A DNA stretch of 64,000 nt, from assembly GCF_001467025.1 (NCBI RefSeq), contig NZ_LNXV01000007.1:62001-126000 (forward strand), read 5' to 3'. The notes under the pieces are model-generated. The model saw nothing but the letters and a program-made list of their open reading frames with translations. It did not search any database and was not told the origin of the DNA. This DNA comes from Legionella brunensis (GTDB lineage: Bacteria > Pseudomonadota > Gammaproteobacteria > Legionellales > Legionellaceae). A program made the translations under genes and the position numbers. Positions within the stretch are counted from its first letter, which is position 1. Each line of letters opens with the position of its first letter. Of the stretch, positions 18,391-27,292 are shown one piece after another.

Positions 18391-18597
18391 ATGGCAGACA
18401 AATTACGTGGGAAGGTAAAATGGTTTAACGAAAGTAAAGGCTTTGGTTTTATTGAAAACAGTGGCAAAGATTACTTTGTTCACTTTAGTGCCATTCAAAG
18501 TAGTGGCTTTAAAACCCTTCCTGAAGGTGCCAATGTACTGTTTAAAGCGGGTAAGGGACAGAAAGGACCTCAAGCGGAGGAAGTTGAGCTCATTTAA
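18391..18597 (+). CDS. Cold-shock domain protein (CspA family)
   Basis: A 68-residue protein made of one cold-shock domain: [17 protein letters not shown] with RNP1 (KGFGFI) and YFVHFSAIQ with RNP2 (YFVHF). Such proteins bind single-stranded RNA and DNA and melt RNA structure in the cytoplasm. Length and motif order fit the family exactly. The upstream gap contains a TTGACA-like -35 at 18329-18334 but no clear -10. Whether it responds to cold is not shown. It stands alone between the Usp gene and the FabI-like gene. Confidence 0.9.
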   Translation: MADKLRGKVKWFNESKGFGFIENSGKDYFVHFSAIQSSGFKTLPEGANVLFKAGKGQKGPQAEEVELI

Positions 18598-18671
18598 TAT
18601 AAATGAACGACTAATAGTTTGCTATAATTAACATATTTGATTGCGGGCATTGTCGCTATCTTTTGCTTCAC

Positions 18672-19427
18672 TCAACCCCGAATATTATAACCACCATCTA
18701 CATAGATGACTTGACCAGTGATGTATTGGGCCTTTGGGGATACGAGAAAAGCGGTCATTTCGCCAATTGCATCAATGGTCACTAACTGATGAAGAGGTGC
18801 TTCTTTGCACGCCTTTTCCATCAATTGGTCAAAGTCAGACAAGCCTGATGCTGCGCGCGTATTAATAGGGCCTGGCGAGATGGCATTGACCCTGATTTTT
18901 TTACTACCTAACTCCATAGCTAAATAACGCACGGTTGTTTCTAATGCAGCCTTGACTGGCCCCATCAAGTTATAATTTTTTACGACTTTTTCTGCCCCGT
19001 AATAGCTCATGGTGATTAGACTACCTCCCTCGTGCATCAGCGGTTCAGCCGCTTTTGCGAGCCGAATAAATGAATAGCAGGAAACATCCATAGCCATCAT
19101 AAAGCCATCGCGTGAACAATCCACCACGCGGCCTTGTAAATCACTTTTTGGTGCAAAGGCGATTGCATGAATGATGAAGTCCAGTTTTCCCCAATAGGTT
19201 TCGATGCGTTGAAATAAATCTCCTAGTTGCACATCATCTCTCACGTCAAGCGGCATAAATATGGGGCAAGAAATACAATTAACTAGAGGTTGTACATATT
19301 CTTTTGTTTTTTCATTCTGATAAGTAATAGCAAGTTCATTACCTGCTTCATGCAAGATTTTGGCACATCCCCAGGCAATAGAATCTTTATTAGCTACACC
19401 AACAATCAGTCCTTTTAAATGAGTCAT
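18672..19427 (-). CDS. fabI: Enoyl-ACP reductase (FabI family)
   Basis: A 251-residue SDR protein of FabI type: GLIVGVANKDSIAWGCAKIL (cofactor loop with G-x5-S-I-A), IIHAIAFAPKSDLQGR, and the active-site pair in YNLMGPVKAALE, where FabI has Y-N-x-M-G-x-x-K-A. It ends with ITGQVIYVDGGYNIRG. FabI reduces the enoyl-ACP double bond with NADH in fatty acid synthesis. Being third in an operon with phosphotransacetylase and acetate kinase is unusual for the housekeeping copy, so this may be a paralogue with a special role. It overlaps ackA by four bases (19424-19427). Confidence 0.85.
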   Translation of the reverse strand: MTHLKGLIVGVANKDSIAWGCAKILHEAGNELAITYQNEKTKEYVQPLVNCISCPIFMPLDVRDDVQLGDLFQRIETYWGKLDFIIHAIAFAPKSDLQGRVVDCSRDGFMMAMDVSCYSFIRLAKAAEPLMHEGGSLITMSYYGAEKVVKNYNLMGPVKAALETTVRYLAMELGSKKIRVNAISPGPINTRAASGLSDFDQLMEKACKEAPLHQLVTIDAIGEMTAFLVSPKAQYITGQVIYVDGGYNIRG

Positions 19428-20578
19428 CTGTGTTTCTCCTTATGATTTTCAAGAGCTGATACCGTGTGCATCGCCATTATTTGTTCTTCATTAGCCTTAA
19501 TAAGGCGTACTTCAAAGGGTCTTAAAAATTCAAGGTGACGTAGAATCATATCACGTATAAAACTTGAGTTTTCCCCAATTCCACCAGTAAACACAATGCC
19601 ATCGACACCACCTAATGAAACTGCCATCATCCCTACAAGTTGCGCTGTTCTCATGCAAAAAAAATTGAGTGCAAATCGTGCTTTGGGTTTATTACTTTCT
19701 TGCAAAAGACGAACATCGTGGGTCCAATCTGATAAACCAAGTAGTCCTGATTGATTATAGAGAATAGACTCCACATCATCAGGAGATAAATTAAGTTCAC
19801 GAATCATATAAATGACAGCCCCTGGGTCAAGTGCTCCACAGCGGGTACCCATCGGTAAGCCGTCAAGTGCAGTCATACCCATAGTGGTATCCATACTAAT
19901 GCCATTGTCCATGGCGCATAGACTGGCGCCATTTCCCAGATGGGCCGCAATAATGCGCCCTCTTGCCAAGTCAGGTTCGTGCCGGCGTAAAAAATGAGCT
20001 ATCCATTCATAGGAAAGACCATGAAAACCATAACGGCGAATCCCTTTATCACGGATGGTTTGCGGCAAGGCATATTCAGTGAATAAAGGGGCATGATGGG
20101 CATGAAAAGCCGTATCAAAACACGCTATTTGCATTAAATCAGGCTTGAGGGCGCTGAAAATATCAATTGCAATAAGATTATGCGGTTGGTGTAGGGGGGC
20201 CAGAGGGCATAAGTCCCGCAAATAGGTCATCACTTCAGGAGTTATAATGACACTCGAGGTAAATCTTGTGCCGCCATGAACGATTCGATGTGTCACCGTG
20301 TCAATCTGCCAATGTTGGTTTTGTGCTTCAATCCAATGCAGGATGAAATGCAAAGCTTTTTCATGGTCATAATCTGCAGAGAGCCCTATTTCTTCAGATT
20401 GATTAACCGCAAACTCTTGCCTTTCATTTATTGCTGCAAATAAAGGGTTACTTCCTAAATCAGATACTTTGCCATGTGCCAAAAGTTCCAATGAAGGCTT
20501 TCTTAAAAACACTTGAAATTTTACACTTGATGAGCCGGTATTAATCACCAGGATGCTGTTTTTTATCTTGTTTGTCAT
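19424..20578 (-). CDS. ackA: Acetate kinase
   Basis: A 384-residue kinase of the acetate/propionate kinase family. Visible motifs: LVINTGSSSVKFQVF near the N-terminus, THRIVHGGTRF, GFHGLSYEWIA, the signature IIAAHLGNGASLCAM, and VFTGGIGENSSFIR near the end. It makes ATP and acetate from acetyl phosphate and ADP in the cytoplasm. Slightly shorter than the usual 390-400 residues. It overlaps both neighbours by four bases (ATGA joints at 20575-20578 and 19424-19427), so the three genes are translationally coupled, with the phosphotransacetylase fusion providing its substrate. Confidence 0.9.
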   Translation of the reverse strand: MTNKIKNSILVINTGSSSVKFQVFLRKPSLELLAHGKVSDLGSNPLFAAINERQEFAVNQSEEIGLSADYDHEKALHFILHWIEAQNQHWQIDTVTHRIVHGGTRFTSSVIITPEVMTYLRDLCPLAPLHQPHNLIAIDIFSALKPDLMQIACFDTAFHAHHAPLFTEYALPQTIRDKGIRRYGFHGLSYEWIAHFLRRHEPDLARGRIIAAHLGNGASLCAMDNGISMDTTMGMTALDGLPMGTRCGALDPGAVIYMIRELNLSPDDVESILYNQSGLLGLSDWTHDVRLLQESNKPKARFALNFFCMRTAQLVGMMAVSLGGVDGIVFTGGIGENSSFIRDMILRHLEFLRPFEVRLIKANEEQIMAMHTVSALENHKEKHR

Positions 20579-21981
20579 TTTATCTTCCCAGCTTTGCGTG
20601 CCGCGGCCATTTTAACTGCTAAGGCGCAGGATAGGAGTCGAGTTCGCAATGAATCAGCGCGACTCGTCAAAATAATGGGTACACGGGCACCCAATACAAT
20701 ACCGCCTGCATCGGCATGCCCAAGGAAAGTCAATTGCTTCGCTAGAATGTTACCCGACTCAATGTCAGGGACCAGTAAAATATCAGCATCCCCCGCGACC
20801 GGTGATATAACTCCTTTCTCGTCTGCGGCCTGCTTGTTAATCGCATTATCAAACGCTAAAGGTCCATCAAGAATGCCGTCGGTGATTTGTCCGCGGTCTG
20901 CCATTTTACACAAGGTGGCAGCATCGACTGTCGCTTGCATCTTGGAGTTCACCAGCTCTGTGGCCGCAAGAATACCTACTTTGGGTTTTTTATCTTCTCC
21001 GAACAAGACACGCCAAAGATTAATCGCATTTTGACAGATATCTGCCTTCTCAGCAGCATTAGGCGCGATATTGATGGCGGCATCCGTGATAATGATTGGT
21101 TTATGATAAGACGGAGCATCCATGATATAGGCATGACTGATACGGTATTTGGTACGTAAATTGGAGGTAGCAGGTACAATGGCTGCTAATAACTCCTGGC
21201 TACTCAGAGAGCCCTTCATGATGGCATCAATTTTGGCAGTTGCTGCCAACTCTACGGCCTTGCTTGCTGCAGCATCACTATGCTCTGTATCAATGAGCTC
21301 CCATTGGGAGATATCAATGTCTACTTCATGAGCTGCTACCTTAATTTTTGCTATTGGGCCAATTAAAATAGGAATAATTAGTTTAGCCTTCATGGAGTCA
21401 GCTACTGCTGTGAGCACATTGGCCTTTACTGGATGAACAATTGCTGTGCGGATGGCTTCCATACCTTGACACGATTGAATGATAGCCTGAAAGCGGTCAT
21501 GGTTATGAATTTCAATATGTGGCAAATCAGCTCTTGCCACTCGTATTTTTTGTGTCGGTGCAAGTACCGTGGCCAACCCTTCAATAACGATTTCCCCACG
21601 TTGATTCACTCCCTTGCAGTCAAAGGTTACAATTGGCTTATCAGAGCGCTTATCGCGCAGGATTAGCGTGATGGTGATGTTGTCTCCAATGCGTACTGGT
21701 TTTCTAAATTTAATATCTTGCTCAAGGTAAATGGTCCCAGGGCCCGGCAAGACTGTACCAAGCAGTGCTGAAATTAATGAGCCCGACCACATCCCATGGC
21801 CAACAATGCCGCGAAAGATATCGCTTTTGGCGAACTCTGGATCCATGTGAGCAGGGTTCACATCACCAGACATGACCGCAAAAAGCGAAATGTCTTCTTG
21901 TTTTAATGTCTTATTTAAACTGGCCTGCTGACCAAGCATTAACTCATCAAAGGTAATATTTTCCAGAAACTCCTTATTCAT
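20575..21981 (-). CDS. MaoC-like enoyl-CoA hydratase fused to phosphate acetyl/butyryltransferase
   Basis: A 468-residue fusion. Residues about 1-150 are a MaoC-like (R)-specific hydratase with the hot-dog motif: SGDVNPAHMDPEFA, then IVGHGMWSG, where Asp and His of the DxNxxH-type motif are present. Residues about 160-468 are a phosphate acetyl/butyryltransferase (PTA_PTB) domain with DAAINIAPNAAEKADICQNAI (partly quoted) and VPDIESGNILAKQL. The fusion links acyl-CoA to acyl phosphate, and the next gene, acetate kinase, turns that into ATP. Such bifunctional proteins are known. Start ATG has AAAGGAACG upstream. First gene of the pta-ackA-fabI operon. Confidence 0.85.
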   Translation of the reverse strand: MNKEFLENITFDELMLGQQASLNKTLKQEDISLFAVMSGDVNPAHMDPEFAKSDIFRGIVGHGMWSGSLISALLGTVLPGPGTIYLEQDIKFRKPVRIGDNITITLILRDKRSDKPIVTFDCKGVNQRGEIVIEGLATVLAPTQKIRVARADLPHIEIHNHDRFQAIIQSCQGMEAIRTAIVHPVKANVLTAVADSMKAKLIIPILIGPIAKIKVAAHEVDIDISQWELIDTEHSDAAASKAVELAATAKIDAIMKGSLSSQELLAAIVPATSNLRTKYRISHAYIMDAPSYHKPIIITDAAINIAPNAAEKADICQNAINLWRVLFGEDKKPKVGILAATELVNSKMQATVDAATLCKMADRGQITDGILDGPLAFDNAINKQAADEKGVISPVAGDADILLVPDIESGNILAKQLTFLGHADAGGIVLGARVPIILTSRADSLRTRLLSCALAVKMAAARKAGKIK

Positions 21982-22022
21982 TATCGTTCCTTTCGTTGAA
22001 TTTTTTGTTACCGAGGATGGAG

Positions 22023-22511
22023 TTAATTATTTTTAAAATCCTCAATACCAGATTGATAGACATCTTCTTGAGAATAGTGGCTAATGCCGTGATACTGATA
22101 TTTTTCAATATTATAGTTTCTACTGTTGGTAAGAGAATCTTCTGAAAACTGGGGAAATTGCTTTAAAAATTCTGCCTTAAACAAAGGCCAAAAGCGTTCA
22201 TCCTGCCAACGAGAATAGGGTATAACCAAGTACAAATGATTGTCCAGAATTCGTGTTACTAAGAAATGCAGGTTATTTTCGGTCAATCTATCATCTAAAT
22301 CAATATTGTATTTTCGAGAAAGAAAACCAACGATGCAATTACTATCAGTAATAATTTGATCGTTGTCCACGGGGGGAGCATTTTTAGTATCAATAATATT
22401 TTCAAGCTTGTAGGGAGTTTTAACTAACTTGAGGAAGGTATCAACTTGTAAGCCATAAGAATTATTGTCGGGTACACTAAAGAGCTGAGGATAGGAATAT
22501 AAAGTGACCAG
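22023..22511 (-). pseudogene. GST-like (metaxin/Fax type) gene without a normal start and truncated
   Basis: A GTG at 22368-22370 would open a 115-residue frame, but the same frame stays open upstream to a TAA at 22524-22526 and reads LYSYPQLFSVPDNNSYGLQ-VDTFLKLVKTPYKLENI, the N-terminal thioredoxin-fold part of metaxin/Fax-type glutathione S-transferases. No ATG or GTG lies in that upstream part (only CTG at 22509-22511). The C-terminal part (DSNCIVGFLSRKY ... HLYLVIPYSRWQDERFWPLF) is normal for the family, yet the protein stops some 60-70 residues earlier than expected. It is best read as a decayed gene, though use of a rare start codon cannot be excluded. Confidence 0.6.
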
Positions 22512-22526
22512 ATGATTGTCCCGTTA

Positions 22527-22870
22527 AAATGTTGTTTAGCCGTAAATTTTATTACTGAGCAAATCAGCTCATCACAAATAAAGGATAATTGCAATAAAAC
22601 AAGGCGAGTCTTAATTTTACGTAGTGAAGATTGCGAGATATAAATGTTTATTTGATGTACTTATTGTGAGCTAGAGTGAATTAATCAAGTTGAGTATTAC
22701 GTATCGATAGCTCATTAACCCATTGAAAAAAGTAGATTGGGGTAGGTGAATTGATTAGAAAAATTATTAGTAGGATGGTATATGGAAAATAAATTATTGT
22801 GTTTACTCTCTTGGCACACCTCATAAGAAGTAAAATAATCTACAATAAAATAAACGGATAGGAAACGTCT
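22527..22870. other. Gap with the promoter of the solute-binding protein gene
   Basis: No gene seen. AT-rich, with no convincing hairpin terminator. It separates the minus-strand GST remnant and the plus-strand binding protein gene, so it should hold promoters for both. Confidence 0.4.
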
Positions 22871-23587
22871 ATGCGCTTACTCTTTTTGATAGTTTGTTTA
22901 TTGTGCCCTTTTATTTTGTTTGCTCAACCAATTAACATTGGGGTAGCAAACGATGGCCCACCTTTTGAAATTCCAGAAGATAATAAATCACATTTGTCTG
23001 GTTTTGAAGTCGATCTAATGCAAGAAATATGTCGTCGTGCTCAGTTTAAATGCCTTTTCAAAACTTTTACTTTCCCTGATTTGTTCAATGCAATATTAGA
23101 TAACCGTATTGACTTAGCTATTGCAACTATTTCTATCACGCCAGAAAGACAAGAGAATTTTCTGTTTAGTCTTCCTTATCTTCCAGGCTCAGCACAATAC
23201 GTCACTAACATATCAAACCCAATTAAAACGATTGATGATATTAAGGGTAAAAATGTTGGTATAGAAAAAGGTTCTATTTTTAAAGCCTGGGTTATGTCTC
23301 AATTAGGTCATACTACTCAAGTACAGGAATACAAAAACTTAGCAGAAGTTTTGCAAGCCCTTAATGACGGTAAAGTGGATGCGATATTACTCGATAGTGG
23401 CAAAGTGCAATACTGGGTTGCTAATAACAGTGATTTATTCAGGCCTGTGGGCAATCCAATGAGCACGGGATATGGAATCATGGCCAATAAGACTCAAGTT
23501 GAGCTCATTAACACTATTAACAAGTACCTTATTCAATTAGAAAATGACGGTACTTATTTAAAATTGTATCAACGTTATTTTGATTAA
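22871..23587 (+). CDS. Periplasmic amino-acid-type solute-binding protein
   Basis: A 238-residue family 3 solute-binding protein with a signal peptide (MRLLFLIVCLLCPFILFAQ, cut after FAQ or similar). The mature part starts INIGVANDGPPFEIPED, then LSGFEVDLMQEICRRA, IDLAIATISITPERQENFLFS and a second lobe with GKNVGIEKGS and LLDSGKVQYWV. The layout fits arginine/polar amino acid binding proteins. No ABC permease or ATPase gene is adjacent, so it may serve a transporter elsewhere or act as a free binding protein. Substrate is not decided by the sequence. The ribosome site TAGGAAACGTCT is weak to moderate. Confidence 0.85.
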   Translation: MRLLFLIVCLLCPFILFAQPINIGVANDGPPFEIPEDNKSHLSGFEVDLMQEICRRAQFKCLFKTFTFPDLFNAILDNRIDLAIATISITPERQENFLFSLPYLPGSAQYVTNISNPIKTIDDIKGKNVGIEKGSIFKAWVMSQLGHTTQVQEYKNLAEVLQALNDGKVDAILLDSGKVQYWVANNSDLFRPVGNPMSTGYGIMANKTQVELINTINKYLIQLENDGTYLKLYQRYFD

Positions 23588-23656
23588 GTATCTTTAAAGA
23601 TGAACCGTTACAACTAGGCTGATTTGTATTTTTGATGTACAATATGTTAATTTTTA

Positions 23657-24898
23657 TTGCCTTCATGGGTAAACGTGCACGCTGATTCAGCAACAAAACC
23701 TTTTCAATGGGTATGCAGTCTTTATTTTTTCCAAAGTATACCCTTTGTAGTGGTCAGTTTAATTACTACTATCATTTATCAGCAATTAGGTTTTCAAAAT
23801 GATAAGATCACCCTATGGGCGAGTTTGCTGATGCTCCCATGGGCTATCAAGCCCTTCTTTGCCCCATTCTTGGAAATCATTGCTACCAAAAAAAAGTTAA
23901 CGATAACTACTCAAGCATTGCTATCGCTATTATTTCTGGTGTTAGCACTTAGTTCAGATAGCCGTTATTTTTTAGTATTAAGTTCTGTGTGCTTTGTTGG
24001 GATAGCCTTCGTTTCATCGCTTCATGATATTGTTTCTGATGGCGTCTATATTCTTAATTTAAAAGAAGAAGAACAAAAACGCTACGTGGCAATACGTAGT
24101 TTCTTCTATCAGATGGGACGTCTGGTGATTAAGGGGTTTTTACTCACATCAATTGCGCAAATAGCTTTGCACTATCACTTTAATGTATGGCAAGTTTTTT
24201 TCTATAGTTTGTTTATGTTAGGTTTTTTATTAACGGTTTATCATGGGTTTAAACTTCCTGAAAAAGAAGCCATTAAGCCTAAAATAAAAAAAGAGTATGG
24301 CTTAATTTTAAGTGAACTTATTACTAATAAAGCGTTATACGTGCCATTGCTGTATATTTTTTTGTTTAACTTTGCTGATGCGCAGCTGCAAAAAATTATT
24401 CCTTTATTTCTTCTCGATGAAACAGGGTTAAATCTAAATTTGTCTCAAGTGGGGAAGATCTATGGAATCTTAGGGGGAGTGGCTTTAATGTTGGGAATTT
24501 TTGTTTCCGGCTTTTTGATGACGCGTTTTTCTCTGTCTTACTGCATAAAAAAATTTTCAAGCGTATTGTTTTTAAGTCCTTTGTTATTTCTTTTATTAAC
24601 CTTAGGCGAGATGCATCCTGTTTTTATCTATGTTGTCATTGCGTTTTATCAATTTGTCCTAGGCCTTGCCAATGGTGCTTACATGGGATATTTGCTGTTT
24701 ATCGCCAATAAAAACCATTATCCAATGTCAATGTATACATTTTGTACTTCAGCAATGGCATTAAGTTATGTGTTTTGGGGAGCCTTAAGTGGTATTGTAC
24801 AACAGCAGCTGGGCTATAGTTTCTTTTTTATCTATCTTTTAATTATCAATAGTTTCTTAATAATGATGACCTATAGGATGATGAGTAAAAATGTTTGA
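23657..24898 (+). CDS. MFS transporter, AmpG-like
   Basis: A 413-residue inner-membrane protein with about 12 hydrophobic segments. The N-terminal part FFQSIPFVVVSLITTIIYQQLG and the loop MLPWAIKPFFAPFLEI resemble AmpG-type and related MFS permeases, some of which import muropeptides. FVSSLHDIVSDGVYI (TM4 region with Asp) fits that group too. The start is unsure: TTG at 23657 opens the frame, GTG at 23675 has a GGG a few bases upstream, and neither has a strong ribosome site. The last eight bases overlap the LuxR-type gene. Given the chitinases downstream, import of amino-sugar oligomers is one possible role, but this is inference. Confidence 0.8.
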   Translation: MPSWVNVHADSATKPFQWVCSLYFFQSIPFVVVSLITTIIYQQLGFQNDKITLWASLLMLPWAIKPFFAPFLEIIATKKKLTITTQALLSLLFLVLALSSDSRYFLVLSSVCFVGIAFVSSLHDIVSDGVYILNLKEEEQKRYVAIRSFFYQMGRLVIKGFLLTSIAQIALHYHFNVWQVFFYSLFMLGFLLTVYHGFKLPEKEAIKPKIKKEYGLILSELITNKALYVPLLYIFLFNFADAQLQKIIPLFLLDETGLNLNLSQVGKIYGILGGVALMLGIFVSGFLMTRFSLSYCIKKFSSVLFLSPLLFLLLTLGEMHPVFIYVVIAFYQFVLGLANGAYMGYLLFIANKNHYPMSMYTFCTSAMALSYVFWGALSGIVQQQLGYSFFFIYLLIINSFLIMMTYRMMSKNV

Positions 24899-25631
24899 GT
24901 TATTAGAGCAATTAGAGCAGCAATTGGTGCAAGCGAGTAGGCTAAGTGACTGTGACGAGGCACTGACTGCGTATCTTCTTAAAAAAGGGATCACTACGTT
25001 CTCATTTACTTATTATGCTTATCATCCTCACACTGCCAATAAATTAAAGTATGATATGTGCTCGGATAATTTTAGAGCGTGGCATCAGCATTATCTTGAA
25101 GAGCAATACAACAATATCGATAGTACTCTAAGCTTTGTTTATAACAATCATTTGCCAATTTATTGGAATTTAAAGCAGCAACTTGCTCAAGCTAAAAATG
25201 AGACTGAGCGAAAAATGCGCCAAGATTCGATTGATTTTGGTGCGAAAGAGGGGTTATCTATTCCTATTCATGGTCCTAAAAACAATTTTGCCATTTTATT
25301 ATTAGTACAAATGCAAAAAGAACATCGCAAATTACAGGAGCCTCGGGAGCAATATGAGTTTTTTGTTGCAGCCCATCATTATTATCACTATATTCAGTCT
25401 CATCTTTTAGATGAAGTGACGGAAAAAGCCTCGTTTTCTCTAACACAACGGGAAATTCAATGTTTATTGTTAATCGCTAAGGATTATTCCGTGCAACAAA
25501 TGTCGCAAACTCTTGAGTTGAGTGAAAGAACAATTAATTTTCATATCCAAAAGATCAATAAAAAGCTAGGTACCAAAAATAAATACCAGTCACTCGCGAA
25601 AGCTCTCCATCATCAATTATTGACCTTGTAA
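24891..25631 (+). CDS. LuxR-type regulator with autoinducer-binding-like domain
   Basis: A 246-residue transcription regulator. Residues about 15-165 form an autoinducer-binding-like domain: the pattern YNNIDSTLSFVYNNHLPIYW matches the YxxxDPxxxxxxxxxxPxxW region of LuxR proteins (with Ser in place of the usual Pro), and GLSIPIHGPKNNFAIL matches the conserved G-x-S-x-P-I-x-G-P end. The C-terminal GerE helix-turn-helix begins at FSLTQREIQCLLLIAKDYS and includes LELSERTINFHIQKINKKLG. No luxI-type synthase is in the window, so it is a LuxR solo; the ligand is unknown. It overlaps the MFS gene and precedes two chitinase genes. Confidence 0.85.
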   Translation: MFELLEQLEQQLVQASRLSDCDEALTAYLLKKGITTFSFTYYAYHPHTANKLKYDMCSDNFRAWHQHYLEEQYNNIDSTLSFVYNNHLPIYWNLKQQLAQAKNETERKMRQDSIDFGAKEGLSIPIHGPKNNFAILLLVQMQKEHRKLQEPREQYEFFVAAHHYYHYIQSHLLDEVTEKASFSLTQREIQCLLLIAKDYSVQQMSQTLELSERTINFHIQKINKKLGTKNKYQSLAKALHHQLLTL

Positions 25632-25711
25632 TCCCTGTCAAAAATGACAGTGGTTAATAGGTATTCTAAAGAACTAAAATTTATACACCATAATCCTTAT
25701 AAGAGAGAATA

Positions 25712-27223
25712 ATGAGTATTTTTAAAACTTCTTTATTAGCTTTCACAGCAACATTACTTCCTTTTACAAGCCATGCCGCACTTACACTCTATACAACAAG
25801 TTGGTCAATGTATGGTGAAAATCCCTATGAGTATGATGGGGCATATAAGAATGGCCGCCCATATGGTCAATTAGCCTATGTTTCTAATCCTGAGATGGTT
25901 GCACAGTTCAATAAGGCTGATGTTGTTGCCTGGTCGTTTTTACAGGTTTGGAATAGCCAAGATCCCAATCAGGCGCAATATCAAATACCAAGTTCCTGGA
26001 ATGGCTTGATGCATTTTGATGATTTGTGGGGGGAGCTTCCTCTAGAGGGATCCTGGATATCCACCTTACCTCCAGAAACAAAGGATTTTTTGACGTTTTG
26101 TCAAACTAATGCAGGCGCTTGTGCCGCGGTGCAAACCAACGGTAATACCGGGCAGAAAGAGTTGTTTGTTTATACCGATCAAAAAGGGGTTGGCCAGCTA
26201 AATAGCTTTGGAGCATTCATTAATTCGAATAAATATACGGCCAAACGTATCATTGCTATTGGTGGTGCTAATACCGTAGAGAATAAAGGGGTAAGTACCG
26301 CGACATTTGACGCGATCTTTGCCAATCAAGATAAATTTTTAAATCAATTTAAAGCATGGATGAACCATTTTAAAAATTTAAAAGGTGTTGATTATGACTT
26401 TGAACCTCCCATTGATTTGCAAACAGGGGGACAATTGCCGCCTGATGAAAGAACAATGGTTGATTACAAACATCTTTTTGATTTAGTCAAAGCAAGTCGT
26501 AGCAAGTTAGGGAAAGAGGCTTATATCTCTGTAACGATCACAGTGAATAAAGACTATCTGGAAAAAATTAATCAATCTGTAGAAGGAGGCTGGTTTCAGC
26601 AAATTGCTAACTATGCCGATAGTGTTAATTTAATGACTTATGATTTGCATGGTCCCTGGAGCCAAAGTAGTGACCCTTATACTGCAGTCCATGCTTATTT
26701 AATGCAACCTGAGACAAGCCGAAAAGATGAGTTTGGTATCAATTATGGGACCGATGCAATAACTGCACAAGTTCTCTCTTATGGTATGCCTAAGGAAAAG
26801 CTACAAGTTGGTTTAGCAGCTTATGGCCGCGGTTTTTCTGGTGTTGAGCCGGGAAGTGACACTAATTACCCCGGATTTGAGCAGCTTTGGACTGGTGTGA
26901 GCCACTTTCCAAACTCTTATTCAAAACAGGATGGAATGTTGCCATATAGCTCTGTAGATAAGGCAGTAAAGGAGCTGAATTATAAGATTTACCATATTCA
27001 AGCAACTGATGATAAGAACCAATCCTTTATTACAGGCTCTTACATTTACAATCCAGGAACAAAACAGTTTGTGGGTTATCAGTCGCCTGAGGCTGTTAAA
27101 GCGGTCTGTGAATTTATCAAAGTACAGCAGTTAAAAGGAGCCATCATGTGGAGTGCCGATACAGACTTACCTGTCTCAAATCCAAGAAGTTTGGTAGCTA
27201 CCTTCAAAAATTCATGTCAGTAA
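25712..27223 (+). CDS. Secreted GH18 chitinase
   Basis: A 503-residue protein with a signal peptide (about residues 1-22, ending SHA-ALTLYT). The GH18 catalytic motif reads LKGVDYDFEPP, with Glu231 as the proton donor and Asp227 and Asp229 before it (canonical DGxDxDxE). Other family pieces are RIIAIGGANT (substrate-binding strand), VNLMTYDLHGPW and GLAAYGRGF. GH18 enzymes cleave chitin, and Legionella chitinases known so far leave the cell by type II secretion, which fits the signal peptide. A second GH18 gene follows after about 70 bases. The ribosome site is AAGAGAGAATA before the ATG. Confidence 0.9.
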   Translation: MSIFKTSLLAFTATLLPFTSHAALTLYTTSWSMYGENPYEYDGAYKNGRPYGQLAYVSNPEMVAQFNKADVVAWSFLQVWNSQDPNQAQYQIPSSWNGLMHFDDLWGELPLEGSWISTLPPETKDFLTFCQTNAGACAAVQTNGNTGQKELFVYTDQKGVGQLNSFGAFINSNKYTAKRIIAIGGANTVENKGVSTATFDAIFANQDKFLNQFKAWMNHFKNLKGVDYDFEPPIDLQTGGQLPPDERTMVDYKHLFDLVKASRSKLGKEAYISVTITVNKDYLEKINQSVEGGWFQQIANYADSVNLMTYDLHGPWSQSSDPYTAVHAYLMQPETSRKDEFGINYGTDAITAQVLSYGMPKEKLQVGLAAYGRGFSGVEPGSDTNYPGFEQLWTGVSHFPNSYSKQDGMLPYSSVDKAVKELNYKIYHIQATDDKNQSFITGSYIYNPGTKQFVGYQSPEAVKAVCEFIKVQQLKGAIMWSADTDLPVSNPRSLVATFKNSCQ

Positions 27224-27292
27224 TAGATAGTAATAAGGTAGGTAATGTCATTATCGCCATTACCTACCCCCTAAATTATATAAGTGACTCTC

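Noticed and set aside
20594-21034. Long open frame opposite the MaoC-PTA gene
   Set aside because: It is a shadow of a well-supported gene on the other strand.
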